Assembly: GCA_036272815.1 (NCBI GenBank)
Contig: DATAYA010000275.1
Span: forward strand, 1 to 20,891
Reading direction: 5' to 3'
Source: DATAYA01 sp036272815
GTDB lineage: Bacteria; Pseudomonadota; Alphaproteobacteria; Acetobacterales; Acetobacteraceae
Length of the DNA stretch: 20,891 nt
This document shows, one piece after another, positions 1 through 7,250 of the stretch. A program made the position numbers and the translations under genes. The notes below the pieces were generated by a model. The model was not told the origin of the DNA and searched no databases. It worked only from the letters and a program-made list of their open reading frames with translations. Position 1 is the stretch's first letter; each line of letters begins with the position of its first letter.

Positions 1-5
1 TTGCC

Positions 6-78
6 CTGCGCTGCTATTGGGGCAGAGATTTGTCGCTGCGCAACTGGGGCTGCGCAAATGGGGCCGCGCACAATGGGG
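6..78. repeat. Imperfect 14-17 bp tandem repeats upstream of the FAD oxidoreductase
   Basis: Four imperfect units of the form CTGCGC...TGGGG lie just before the first gene: 6-22 (17 bp), 36-49, 50-63 (14 bp each, differing at one base) and 64-78 (15 bp). The middle two are nearly identical. They sit directly upstream of the ATG at 87, so they could be a binding-site array, slippage-generated repeats, or the coding tail of a gene cut off by the left edge. No function can be assigned. Confidence 0.5.
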
Positions 79-86
79 CAGGCGCC

Positions 87-1895
87 ATGCGCCGACGTTC
101 GTTGCTGACACGGAGCGGGGCGGTTCCGCTGCTGCTGGCAGGGACCGGCCCGGCGCGTGCCGCCCGCGCGGCGCGGCGCGTCCGCCCGTCCGATCCGGCC
201 TGGCCGTCGGCTGCGAGCTGGGACCGGCTCAACCATCGGCTGGGCGGCCAGCTCGTCAGGGTCCGGTCGCCGCTCGCGGCATGCCGGAGCGCGCCGCAGG
301 GTGCGGTCTGCGGCGCCCTGTTCCGCGCGCTGACGAACCCGTATTTCATCCGCGATCAGGCCGGTCTGACGCAGACCTCGGGGTGGGTAGATGCATGGAC
401 GTCCGAGCCGAGCGCGTACGCGGTGGCGGCGCGCACCGCCGCGGATGTCGCGGCGGCGGTCGGCTTCGCCCGCCAGAACAATTTGCGGCTGGTCGTGAAG
501 GGCGGCGGCCACAGCTACCAGGGCACGTCCGATGCGCCGGATTCCCTGCTGATCTGGACCCGCCGGATGACCGCCATCACGCACCACGACGCGTTCGTCG
601 CCCGCGGCTGCGCCGGGCGGCAGGCGCCGCTTCCGGCCGTGTCCGTCGGTGCCGGCGCGATCTGGATGCACACCTACGACGCGGTGACCACCAGGCGGGG
701 CCGCTACGTCCAGGGCGGCGGCTGTGCCACGGTCGGCGTCGCGGGGCTGATCCAGAGCGGCGGGTTCGGCAGTTTCTCGAAAAACTACGGCAGCGCCGCG
801 GCGGGACTGCTGGAGGCCGAGATCGTCACCGCCGACGGCACGGTGCGGATCGCCAACGCCTGCGCCGATCCCGAGCTGTTCTGGGGGATCAAGGGCGGCG
901 GCGGCGGCAGCCTCGGCGTGCTCACCCGGCTGACGCTGCGGACGCACGCGCTGCCGGACTTCTTCGGCGTCGCCTTCGGCACGGTCCGTGCGACCTCCGA
1001 CGCCGCGTTCCGCCGCCTGGTCCGGCGTTTTCTCGGATTCTACGCCGCGGCGCTGTTCAACCGCCATTGGGGTGAAAGCGTCACCTTCCGGCCCGACAAC
1101 ACGCTCGAGATCCACATGGTGTTCCAGGGGCTGGACCGGGGTCAGGCGGAGGCGGTCTGGCGGCCGTTCCTCGACTGGGTGAGCGCGTCGCCGGGCGATT
1201 TCAGCCTCGCACCGGCGCCCCGGATGGTGGCAGTGCCGGCGCGGCTATTCTGGGACCCGGCCACTCTGGAGGCGGGGGCACCCGGGCTGCTGGTCGCCGA
1301 CGACCGTGCGGGCGCGCCGCCTGGCAACGTCCTCTACGCCGGCGACCAGCACGAGGCGGGGCAGTTCATCGGCGGCTATGCCTCCGTCTGGCTGCCGGCT
1401 TCGTTGCTGGGCGGGGACCGGCAGCGTCACCTGGCGGACGCCGTGTTCGCGAGTTCGCGGCACTGGCGGATGGCGCTGCACTTCAACAAGGGGCTGGCGG
1501 GCGCTCCGGCCGACGCGATCGCCGCCAGCCGCAACACGGCGACCAATCCGGCGGTGCTGGATGCCTTCGCGCTGGCGATCTGCGGCGCCAGCACGCCGGC
1601 CGCGTTCCCCGGCCTCGCCGGCCATGAACCCGATCTTCCGCGCCTGCGCCGCGGTGCGGGCGCCGTGGCCCGGGCGATCGCGGAATTGCGGCGGCTGGTC
1701 CCGGCGCCGGGGTCGTACCTCTCCGAGAGCGACTTCTTCGAGGCCGATTGGCGCCAAGCCTTCTGGGGTGCGAACTACGAGCGGCTCGCAACGGCGAAGA
1801 AGAAATACGATCCCGAAGGGCTGTTCTTCGTCCACCACGGCGTCGGGTCCGAGCAGTGGAGCGCCGACGGCTTCACCCGGGTGCCGCCAGCGTAA
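87..1895 (+). CDS. Exported FAD-binding oxidoreductase, berberine-bridge-enzyme (BBE) family
   Basis: This is a 602-residue flavin oxidoreductase of the PCMH-type FAD-binding fold with a C-terminal BBE domain. The PCMH part has the KGGGHSYQG motif; its His142 is the usual residue linked to the FAD 8-alpha-methyl group. The GGGCATVGVAGL motif follows, whose Cys213 matches the second (6-S-cysteinyl) link of bicovalent enzymes. The C-terminus has the BBE signature WGANYERLATAKKKYDPEGLF. The ATG at 87 was chosen because it starts a compact Tat-like signal (MRRRSLLTRSG, hydrophobic stretch, then ARA), so the enzyme probably acts in the periplasm with its flavin attached. An upstream in-frame ATG at 30 would translate through the tandem repeats. 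The family oxidises sugars, alcohols or alkaloid-like substrates with O2; the substrate here is unknown. The 3' end overlaps the convergent solute-binding gene by 23 bp. Confidence 0.85.
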   Translation: MRRRSLLTRSGAVPLLLAGTGPARAARAARRVRPSDPAWPSAASWDRLNHRLGGQLVRVRSPLAACRSAPQGAVCGALFRALTNPYFIRDQAGLTQTSGWVDAWTSEPSAYAVAARTAADVAAAVGFARQNNLRLVVKGGGHSYQGTSDAPDSLLIWTRRMTAITHHDAFVARGCAGRQAPLPAVSVGAGAIWMHTYDAVTTRRGRYVQGGGCATVGVAGLIQSGGFGSFSKNYGSAAAGLLEAEIVTADGTVRIANACADPELFWGIKGGGGGSLGVLTRLTLRTHALPDFFGVAFGTVRATSDAAFRRLVRRFLGFYAAALFNRHWGESVTFRPDNTLEIHMVFQGLDRGQAEAVWRPFLDWVSASPGDFSLAPAPRMVAVPARLFWDPATLEAGAPGLLVADDRAGAPPGNVLYAGDQHEAGQFIGGYASVWLPASLLGGDRQRHLADAVFASSRHWRMALHFNKGLAGAPADAIAASRNTATNPAVLDAFALAICGASTPAAFPGLAGHEPDLPRLRRGAGAVARAIAELRRLVPAPGSYLSESDFFEADWRQAFWGANYERLATAKKKYDPEGLFFVHHGVGSEQWSADGFTRVPPA

Positions 1896-3390
1896 GGCCC
1901 TCCGGCCGGATCATCCCGTCCGGCGTGGGCACGAACCCGTGCAGCGCCCGCGCCATCCCCCATAGCCAGCGCAGGTGATAGAGCACGACGAAGGGCCGGT
2001 CGTGCAGGTAGATGTCGGCGACCTGCCGGTAGATCGGCACCCGCGCCGCGGGATCGAGCGTCGCCCGGCCCTGCGCCAGCAGCGCGTCCATGTGCTTGTT
2101 GCAGTAGCCGCCCCAGTTGAGGAACCCGTCGCATTGCGCCCAGATCGCGATATTGGCGTCGGGGTCGGGCCGGCCGCTCCAGAACACCAGCGACGCCTGG
2201 AAACTGCCGGCCTTGGCGTCCGCGACCTGCGCGTTCACCTCGTTGGATTGCAGGCGCACGTCGAAGCCGGCCTCGCCCGCCATCGACTGGATCAGCTCGC
2301 CCTCCTGGCCGTCGATCGGGTCGGCGGCGACGGTGAGGGTGACCGGCACGCGCTTGAGCCCGGCCTGCTTGAGCAGCGCGCGGGCGCCGTCGAGGTCGCG
2401 GGGGGCGACGGGATGCGCCGGGTTCCAATAGCGGCTGCCGGGCGTCTCGGTCTGGTTCGCGGGAATGTATTCCCCGTTGAACGCGACCTTGTTGATCGCT
2501 GCCCGGTCGAGCGACTTGGCGAATGCCTCACGCACGGCGCGCAGCTTGGCCAGCGGCGTGGTGTCGCCGGTCCCGCGCGTGAGATTGAACAGCACCAGCG
2601 CGTAGGCGAGCGAGGGCTCGGTCACCAGCCGCAGCTTCGGGTTGCGCCGCACCGCGGCGGCGTCGGTCGGCGCCATGCGCTCGATCAGATCGAGCTGGCC
2701 GGATTGCAGGTTGACCAGCCGCACCGTCGTATCCGGGATCGGGCGGAAGATGATCTGGTCGAAATGGATCGCCTTGGCGTTCCAGTAGCGGCGGAAGCGG
2801 CTGAGCGTGATGTGGTCCTGCGCGACCCGCTGGGCGAGCCGGAACGGACCGGCGCAGACTGGGTGGATCGCGAGGTCGCGACCGTATTTCTTGATCGCCG
2901 CCGGCGAGATCATCATCCCCGCGCGGTCCGCGAGTGCCGCCAGCAGCGTCGCGTCCGGGGCCCGCAGGTGCAGGCGGATGGTCGTCGGGTCGGCCACCTC
3001 GACCGAGACGACCGATTTCAGCTCGGTCTTGCGCAGGCTCTCGGGCGCGGTCTGGTAGCGGGCGATGTTGGCGGCGACGGCGGCCGCGTCCATCTTCGTG
3101 CCGTCCTGGAACAGCACGCCCGGCCGCAGGTGCAGCGTCAGCACGCGGCCGCCCTCGGACCAGTCCCAGGCGGTCGCGAGCTGCGGGACGAAATCGAGCT
3201 TCGGCGAGAGATCGATCAGTTTGTCGCAAAGGGAGGCGAACACCACCCGGTCGACGAAACCGCCGCTCTGCGCCGGGTCGAGCGTGCCGGGATCCTCGTT
3301 GAGCCCGATGCGCAGCGTGCCGGCGGCGCGGGCGGCCGGCGCGAGGGCGAGGGCTGCCAGCAGCGGCAGCAGCGGGATCAGGCGGCGCAT
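1873..3390 (-). CDS. ABC transporter periplasmic solute-binding protein, family 5 (peptide/nickel/opine type)
   Basis: This 505-residue protein has a Sec signal peptide (MRRLIPLLPLLAALALAPAARA, cleavage near residue 22) and then the family-5 opening TLRIGLNEDPGTLDPAQ. Other family traits are RPGVLFQDGTKMDAAAVAANI, a FRPIPDTTVRLVNLQSGQLDL block and DLDGARALLKQAGL. Length is normal for DppA/GsiB-like proteins (500-540 residues). It would bind a peptide or similar solute and pass it to inner-membrane permeases. No DppB/C/D/F-type partners lie nearby, so it is an orphan or serves a transporter encoded elsewhere. The start at 3390 is supported by a purine-rich site (GAGAGGAG) 8 bases upstream and by the signal peptide; a longer frame back to 3579 would run through the divergent peroxiredoxin start. 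Its stop lies inside the 3' end of the convergent oxidoreductase. Confidence 0.88.
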   Translation of the reverse strand: MRRLIPLLPLLAALALAPAARAAGTLRIGLNEDPGTLDPAQSGGFVDRVVFASLCDKLIDLSPKLDFVPQLATAWDWSEGGRVLTLHLRPGVLFQDGTKMDAAAVAANIARYQTAPESLRKTELKSVVSVEVADPTTIRLHLRAPDATLLAALADRAGMMISPAAIKKYGRDLAIHPVCAGPFRLAQRVAQDHITLSRFRRYWNAKAIHFDQIIFRPIPDTTVRLVNLQSGQLDLIERMAPTDAAAVRRNPKLRLVTEPSLAYALVLFNLTRGTGDTTPLAKLRAVREAFAKSLDRAAINKVAFNGEYIPANQTETPGSRYWNPAHPVAPRDLDGARALLKQAGLKRVPVTLTVAADPIDGQEGELIQSMAGEAGFDVRLQSNEVNAQVADAKAGSFQASLVFWSGRPDPDANIAIWAQCDGFLNWGGYCNKHMDALLAQGRATLDPAARVPIYRQVADIYLHDRPFVVLYHLRWLWGMARALHGFVPTPDGMIRPEGLTLAAPG

Positions 3391-3517
3391 CGGGACGGCT
3401 CCTCTCGCAGCGGCGCGGCGGCGCCCCCACGTTCGGGGATGGCGGCGGCGGGTGCAATGGGTTCGACCCCCCGCCAATCGCGTGTTTCGGTCGCAACGGT
3501 TTGAAGGAGGACACAGA

Positions 3518-4162
3518 ATGGCCGTGCAGCTCGGGCAGACCGCCCCGGATTTCGAGCAGGACAGCACACAGGGACGCATCCGTTTCCATGAGTGGCTCGG
3601 CGACTCCTGGGGGGTGCTATTCAGCCACCCGAAGGACTACACGCCGGTCTGCACCACCGAACTGGCCGAGGTCGCCCGGCTCGCCCCCGAATGGCGCGCG
3701 CGCAACGTCAAGCCGATCGGCCTCTCGGTCGATCCGGCCGACAGCCACAAGGGCTGGGAGCGCGACATCGAGGAGACGCAGGGCCAGAAGCTCAACTTCC
3801 CGGTGCTGGCTGACGCGGACCGCAAGGTCTCCGACCTCTACGGGATGGTGCATCCCGAGGCCGACCCGCTGCTGACGGTGCGCAGCGTCTTCGTCATCGA
3901 TCCGGCGAAGAAGGTGCGGCTGATGATTACCTATCCGCCGAGCACGGGGCGCAACTTCGACGAAATTCTTCGAGTCATCGACAGCCTCCAGCTCACCGAT
4001 GCACACAAGGTCGCGACGCCGGTGAACTGGGAGGACGGCGATCCCGTCATCATCTCGCCAGCCTTGTCCGACGAGGAGGCGAAGAAACGCTTCCCGCAGG
4101 GGTTCAAGACGCTGCGGCCGTATCTGCGGATGGTGGAGCAGCCGAAGCTGCCGCGCGGGTGA
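3518..4162 (+). CDS. 1-Cys peroxiredoxin (Prx6-type AhpC/TSA family)
   Basis: This is a 214-residue thiol peroxidase that reduces H2O2 and organic hydroperoxides in the cytoplasm. The active site is HPKDYTPVCTTE with peroxidatic Cys45. It is the only cysteine in the protein, so no resolving Cys is available and an external thiol must recycle it. The length and the C-terminal domain (VNWEDGDPVIISPALSDEEA and then FKTLRPYLRM) fit the Prx6 subfamily (about 220 residues) rather than the 2-Cys AhpC group. The start is fixed by a strong ribosome site (AAGGAGG at 3504-3510) 7 bases before the ATG. The gene is divergent from the solute-binding gene, with 127 bp between the two starts, and is followed by a hairpin terminator, so it appears monocistronic. 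Confidence 0.95.
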   Translation: MAVQLGQTAPDFEQDSTQGRIRFHEWLGDSWGVLFSHPKDYTPVCTTELAEVARLAPEWRARNVKPIGLSVDPADSHKGWERDIEETQGQKLNFPVLADADRKVSDLYGMVHPEADPLLTVRSVFVIDPAKKVRLMITYPPSTGRNFDEILRVIDSLQLTDAHKVATPVNWEDGDPVIISPALSDEEAKKRFPQGFKTLRPYLRMVEQPKLPRG

Positions 4163-4172
4163 CAGGACTTCC

Positions 4173-4200
4173 CCTCCCCGCACGGACGGGGAGGCCTTTC
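4173..4200 (+). terminator. Intrinsic terminator after the peroxiredoxin gene
   Basis: A perfect 8-bp GC-rich stem (CCTCCCCG at 4173-4180 paired with CGGGGAGG at 4187-4194) has a 6-base loop and is followed by a short CCTTTC tract. It begins 11 bases after the peroxiredoxin stop. The T-run is weak, as is common in high-GC genomes. Confidence 0.7.
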
Positions 4201-4234
4201 ATCGACCGTCATCGAACCTTCATCGAACTGCAAC
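4196..4234 (+). promoter_or_regulatory. Putative Pho box (PhoB binding site) upstream of pstB-phoU-phoB
   Basis: The half-sites CCGTCAT (4206-4212) and CCTTCAT (4217-4223) are separated by the 4-base spacer CGAA, which is the 7+4+7 layout of the Pho box (consensus CTGTCAT-N4-CTGTCAT). A further copy CTTTCAT lies upstream at 4196-4202 and a degenerate CTGCAAC at 4228-4234, so the 10-11 bp periodicity spans three to four units. It sits 60-90 bp before pstB, whose operon ends in phoB, which would allow autoregulation. The site is visible in the sequence; binding is inferred. Confidence 0.6.
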
Positions 4235-4289
4235 CCGAGCGCCGCGCACGATCTGTAGGGTCCGACCCGGGGTTACCGCGGCAGAGGCG

Positions 4290-5123
4290 ATGAGCACGGC
4301 ATTGAGCGGCAGCGCTGAGGTGGCACGGAACGGCGGGGCGGATCGGGCGGCGGCGGCCGGGGCCGCGGTGCCGATGCGCATCGCCATTCGCAACCTGGAG
4401 TTTTTCTACGGCGCCCACCGTGCCTTGAAGGGGATCGATCTCGATGTCCCGGAGAAGCGGGTCACCGGCATGATCGGTCCCTCGGGCTGCGGCAAATCCA
4501 CGCTGCTGCGGGTGCTGAATCGGATGTACGACCTCTATCCGGGGCAGCGCGCCACAGGCGAGGTGATGATGGACGGCCGCAACATTCTCGGCCCCGAGAC
4601 CGATCTCGGCGCATTGCGGGCGCGCGTCGGCATGGTTTTCCAGAAGCCGACGCCATTCCCGATGTCGATCTACGAGAACATCGCCTTCGGCGTGCGGCTC
4701 GCCGAGCGCCTCGGCCGCAGCGCGATGGACGAACGGGTGCAATGGTCGCTGACCCGCGCCGCCCTCTGGGCCGAGGTGAAGGACCGCCTTGGCACGCCCG
4801 CGCAGGGGCTCTCCGGGGGCCAGCAGCAGCGGCTCTGCATCGCGCGCTCGATCGCGGTGCGGCCGGACGTGATCCTGCTCGACGAGCCGACCAGCGCGCT
4901 CGACCCGATCAGCACGTCCAAGATCGAGGAGCTGGTCGACGAGCTGAAGCGGGATTTCACGATCGCGATCGTGACCCACAACATGCAGCAGGCGGCGCGC
5001 GTCGCGGACCAGGTGGCGTTCTTCTATCTTGGCGAGCTGGTCGAGGTGGGCGCGGCGGAACGGATATTCACCGCGCCGAAAGAGCGGCGGACGCAGGAAT
5101 ACATCACCGGCCGGTTCGGCTGA
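4290..5123 (+). CDS. pstB: Phosphate ABC transporter ATP-binding protein PstB
   Basis: This 277-residue cytoplasmic ATPase energises high-affinity phosphate uptake with PstSCA. It shows Walker A GPSGCGKST (63-71), the Q-loop region VFQKPTPFPMSIYENIAFG characteristic of PstB, signature LSGGQQQR (174-181), Walker B ILLDEPTSALD (195-205) and the switch His230 in IVTHNMQQAARVAD. The N-terminal 28 residues, rich in Ala and Gly, are an extension. The ATG at 4290 has a close AGAGG, and an internal ATG at 4374 (giving MRIAIRNLEFFYG) is an alternative start. It is the first gene of a pstB-phoU-phoB operon, 9 bp before phoU. pstS, pstC and pstA, usually directly upstream, are absent here; a peroxiredoxin gene occupies that place. 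Confidence 0.95.
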   Translation: MSTALSGSAEVARNGGADRAAAAGAAVPMRIAIRNLEFFYGAHRALKGIDLDVPEKRVTGMIGPSGCGKSTLLRVLNRMYDLYPGQRATGEVMMDGRNILGPETDLGALRARVGMVFQKPTPFPMSIYENIAFGVRLAERLGRSAMDERVQWSLTRAALWAEVKDRLGTPAQGLSGGQQQRLCIARSIAVRPDVILLDEPTSALDPISTSKIEELVDELKRDFTIAIVTHNMQQAARVADQVAFFYLGELVEVGAAERIFTAPKERRTQEYITGRFG

Positions 5124-5132
5124 GGGCCGGCG

Positions 5133-5852
5133 ATGTCGGGGACGGGCGAGCACATCGTGAAGAGCTTCGAGACGGAGCTGCGGCGGCTCCGCGATCTGGT
5201 CAGCGAGATGGGCGGGCTTGTGGAGAACGAACTCGGCCTGGCGGTCGAGGCGGTCGTCGGCCGCAACCCGGCGAGTGCCACCCAGGCGATGGAGCAGGAG
5301 CCGCGGGTCGACGCGCTGGAGCGGGAGGTAGAGGCATTCGTTGTCCGTCTGCTGGCACTGCGCCAGCCGATGGCGATGGATCTGCGGCAGATCATCGCCG
5401 CGCTCAGGATGACCGGCGACCTCGAGCGGATCGGCGACTACGCCGCCAACGTCGCCAAGCGCAGCATCGTGCTCAACCAGTTCACCCTGCCGTTCAGCCT
5501 CGCCTCGATCGCCAACATGGCGCGGCTGGTGCAGGAGAACCTCAAGCGCATGATCGACGCGATCGGCGAGATGGACGGCGAGGGCGCGTTGCGCGTCTGG
5601 CGCTCCGACCAGGTGATCGACGATCTCTACACGACGATCTTCCGCGAGCTGGTCACCTACATGATGGAGGATGCGCGCAGCATCACGCCCTGCACGCACC
5701 TGCTGTTTGTCGCCAAGAACCTCGAGCGGATCGGCGACCACGCGACCAACATCGCCGAAGTGGTGCATTTCGCCGCGACCGGCGAGGTGCTGCCCGACGA
5801 GCGGCCGAAGGGCGACGGTTCCTCCTATGCCATGATCAGGTCACAGGAATGA
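5133..5852 (+). CDS. phoU: Phosphate signalling complex regulator PhoU
   Basis: This 239-residue all-helical protein links the Pst transporter to the PhoR/PhoB two-component system and damps Pho signalling when phosphate is ample. The two PhoU repeats each carry the metal-binding E/D-x-x-R-x-G-D motif: DLERIGDYAANVAKR (96-110) and NLERIGDHATNIAE (196-209). The length matches the family (about 235-240). It follows pstB by 9 bp, and its stop overlaps the phoB start in an ATGA arrangement, so the three genes are probably co-transcribed and the last two translationally coupled. Confidence 0.96.
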   Translation: MSGTGEHIVKSFETELRRLRDLVSEMGGLVENELGLAVEAVVGRNPASATQAMEQEPRVDALEREVEAFVVRLLALRQPMAMDLRQIIAALRMTGDLERIGDYAANVAKRSIVLNQFTLPFSLASIANMARLVQENLKRMIDAIGEMDGEGALRVWRSDQVIDDLYTTIFRELVTYMMEDARSITPCTHLLFVAKNLERIGDHATNIAEVVHFAATGEVLPDERPKGDGSSYAMIRSQE

Positions 5853-6580
5853 GCATGGCCCGGATAACGGAGATGCCTGCCGGGATGTCGCGGCCGCTTG
5901 TGCTGGTGGTGGAGGACGAGGCGGCGCTGGCGACAATGCTGCGCTACAACCTCGAGAAGCAGGGATTTCGCGTCGAGGAGGCGGCGGACGGGCAGGAGGC
6001 GATGACCCGGCTCGCGGAGGCGCGGCCCGACCTCGTGCTGCTCGACTGGATGCTGCCGGTGATGTCGGGGCTGGAGGTCTGCCGCCAGCTCCGCCGCCGC
6101 AGCGAGACCCGCGACGTGCCGGTCATCATGGTGACCGCGCGCACCGACGACCAGGACGCGGTGCGCGGGCTCAACACCGGGGCCGACGACTACATCACCA
6201 AGCCGTTCGGGATGGACGCCCTGCTGGCGCGGATGCGGGCGCTGCTGCGGCGTGCCAACGCGGTGCCGGCGAAGGGGCTGCTCGCCTTCCACGACGTGAC
6301 CCTCGACCTCGCGGCGCACCGGGTGCAGCGCGACGGCCGCTCCCTGCATCTCGGCCCGACCGAGTTCCGGCTGCTGGAGTTCCTGATGCAGCACCCGCGG
6401 CGGGTGTTCTCGCGCGAGGAACTGCTGGACGCGGTCTGGGGGCGCGACATCCATGTCGAGCCACGCACGGTCGACGTGCATGTGCGCCGGCTGCGCAAGG
6501 CGATCAACGGCGAGGGCGAGCTTGACCTCGTGCGGACGGTGCGAGCAGCGGGCTACGCGCTCGACACCGAGCCGGTCTGA
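5849..6580 (+). CDS. phoB: Phosphate regulon response regulator PhoB (OmpR family)
   Basis: This 243-residue response regulator has an N-terminal receiver domain with acidic pocket VEDE (E22, D23), phospho-acceptor Asp66 in LVLLDWMLPVMSG, Thr96 and Lys118 in ITKPF. The C-terminal winged helix (RSLHLGPTEFRLLEFLMQHP, then REELLDAVWG and TVDVHVRRLRKAI) binds DNA. These sequences are typical of PhoB. The start at 5849 overlaps the phoU stop (ATGA); ATGs at 5855 and 5885 are in frame, and 5885 would give a more typical length of 231 residues. The partner kinase PhoR is not in the window. The Pho-box-like site before pstB suggests positive autoregulation. Confidence 0.94.
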   Translation: MSMARITEMPAGMSRPLVLVVEDEAALATMLRYNLEKQGFRVEEAADGQEAMTRLAEARPDLVLLDWMLPVMSGLEVCRQLRRRSETRDVPVIMVTARTDDQDAVRGLNTGADDYITKPFGMDALLARMRALLRRANAVPAKGLLAFHDVTLDLAAHRVQRDGRSLHLGPTEFRLLEFLMQHPRRVFSREELLDAVWGRDIHVEPRTVDVHVRRLRKAINGEGELDLVRTVRAAGYALDTEPV

Positions 6581-6629
6581 GCCGCGTCGGCGGGCCGGTA
6601 CGCAGGAGGACGATCGGCCGGCGCTGCCC

Positions 6630-6646
6630 CCGACGGTCGCCGTCGG
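6630..6646. terminator. Hairpin between convergent phoB and PEP-CTERM genes (possible bidirectional terminator)
   Basis: CCGACGG (6630-6636) and CCGTCGG (6640-6646) form a perfect 7-bp stem with a 3-base loop. It lies in the 109-bp gap between two convergent gene ends, where a shared terminator is expected. There is no clear T-run on either side, so an attenuating or RNA-stabilising hairpin is equally possible. Confidence 0.4.
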
Positions 6647-6689
6647 AGAAGTTTACAGCCCAGGCCGACCCGCCTGTCGCGCGGTCAGG

Positions 6690-7250
6690 TCAGGCGGTGC
6701 GCTTGCGGCGCACCAGACCGAGCCCGGCGAGGCCGATGCCGAGCACCGCGAAGGACGCCGGCTCCGGCACCGAGGTCGGGGTCACGGGGAAATTGGAGAT
6801 CCAGGAGGCGGCATAGGCGAAGTGGGTGCCGACCGGCGCTGCGAACGTGACGCTGACCGAGAACTGCTCGCCCGCGCTGAGGTCGGCGGCCAGGCTCCCT
6901 GCGGTGAACGCCACGGCCGGCGTGACGCCGGCCGGATCGGTATAGGGGCCGGCGCCGGCCTCGCCCGTCCAGTCGAAGAGGCCGCCATCCACGGTCATCG
7001 ATTCCGAGGTGACCGTGAACGCCGGATTGAACGCGATCTCGAAGCGGAATGCCTTGAAGGCCTCGCCATAGGTGCCGCCCGCGCTCCAGCCGGAGGTGGA
7101 GAAGCTGAACGTCTCGGTGGCACTGGACAGGGTGCCGGTCTGTGTGGAAGGGCTGACGCTGGTGCTCGCGTAGATCGTGCCGGCACTGGCGGTGGTCGCC
7201 AGGCCGACTGACATCGCCAGGGCGGCCAGGACAAGCTTCGTCGTCGTCAT
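6690..7250 (-). CDS. PEP-CTERM sorting domain-containing secreted protein
   Basis: This 186-residue protein has a Sec signal peptide (MTTTKLVLAALAMSVGLATT, cleavage after ASA near residue 22), a Ser/Thr/Gly-rich body of predicted beta character without cysteine, and the tripartite C-terminal sorting signal at 161-186: VPEP, a hydrophobic helix (FAVLGIGLAGLGLV), then RRKR. In the PEP-CTERM/exosortase system this tail is recognised by an EpsH/XrtA-type exosortase for delivery to the surface or the exopolysaccharide matrix. The body resembles no enzyme I recognise. The start at 7250 is chosen over an upstream codon at 7292 because it gives a clean signal peptide and has GAGGG about 7 bases upstream. 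No exosortase or EPS genes are in the window. A sigma54-like promoter lies about 40 bp upstream. Confidence 0.85.
   Translation of the reverse strand: MTTTKLVLAALAMSVGLATTASAGTIYASTSVSPSTQTGTLSSATETFSFSTSGWSAGGTYGEAFKAFRFEIAFNPAFTVTSESMTVDGGLFDWTGEAGAGPYTDPAGVTPAVAFTAGSLAADLSAGEQFSVSVTFAAPVGTHFAYAASWISNFPVTPTSVPEPASFAVLGIGLAGLGLVRRKRTA

Noticed and set aside
1975..3504. Long open frame on the plus strand opposite the solute-binding protein gene.
   Set aside because: It is a shadow of GC-rich third positions: no recognisable domain, rich in Arg/Gly/His, no ribosome site, and the minus-strand gene has clear family motifs.
4209..5768. Long minus-strand frame opposite pstB and phoU.
   Set aside because: pstB and phoU carry all expected motifs; the antisense product is His/Arg-rich with no domain.
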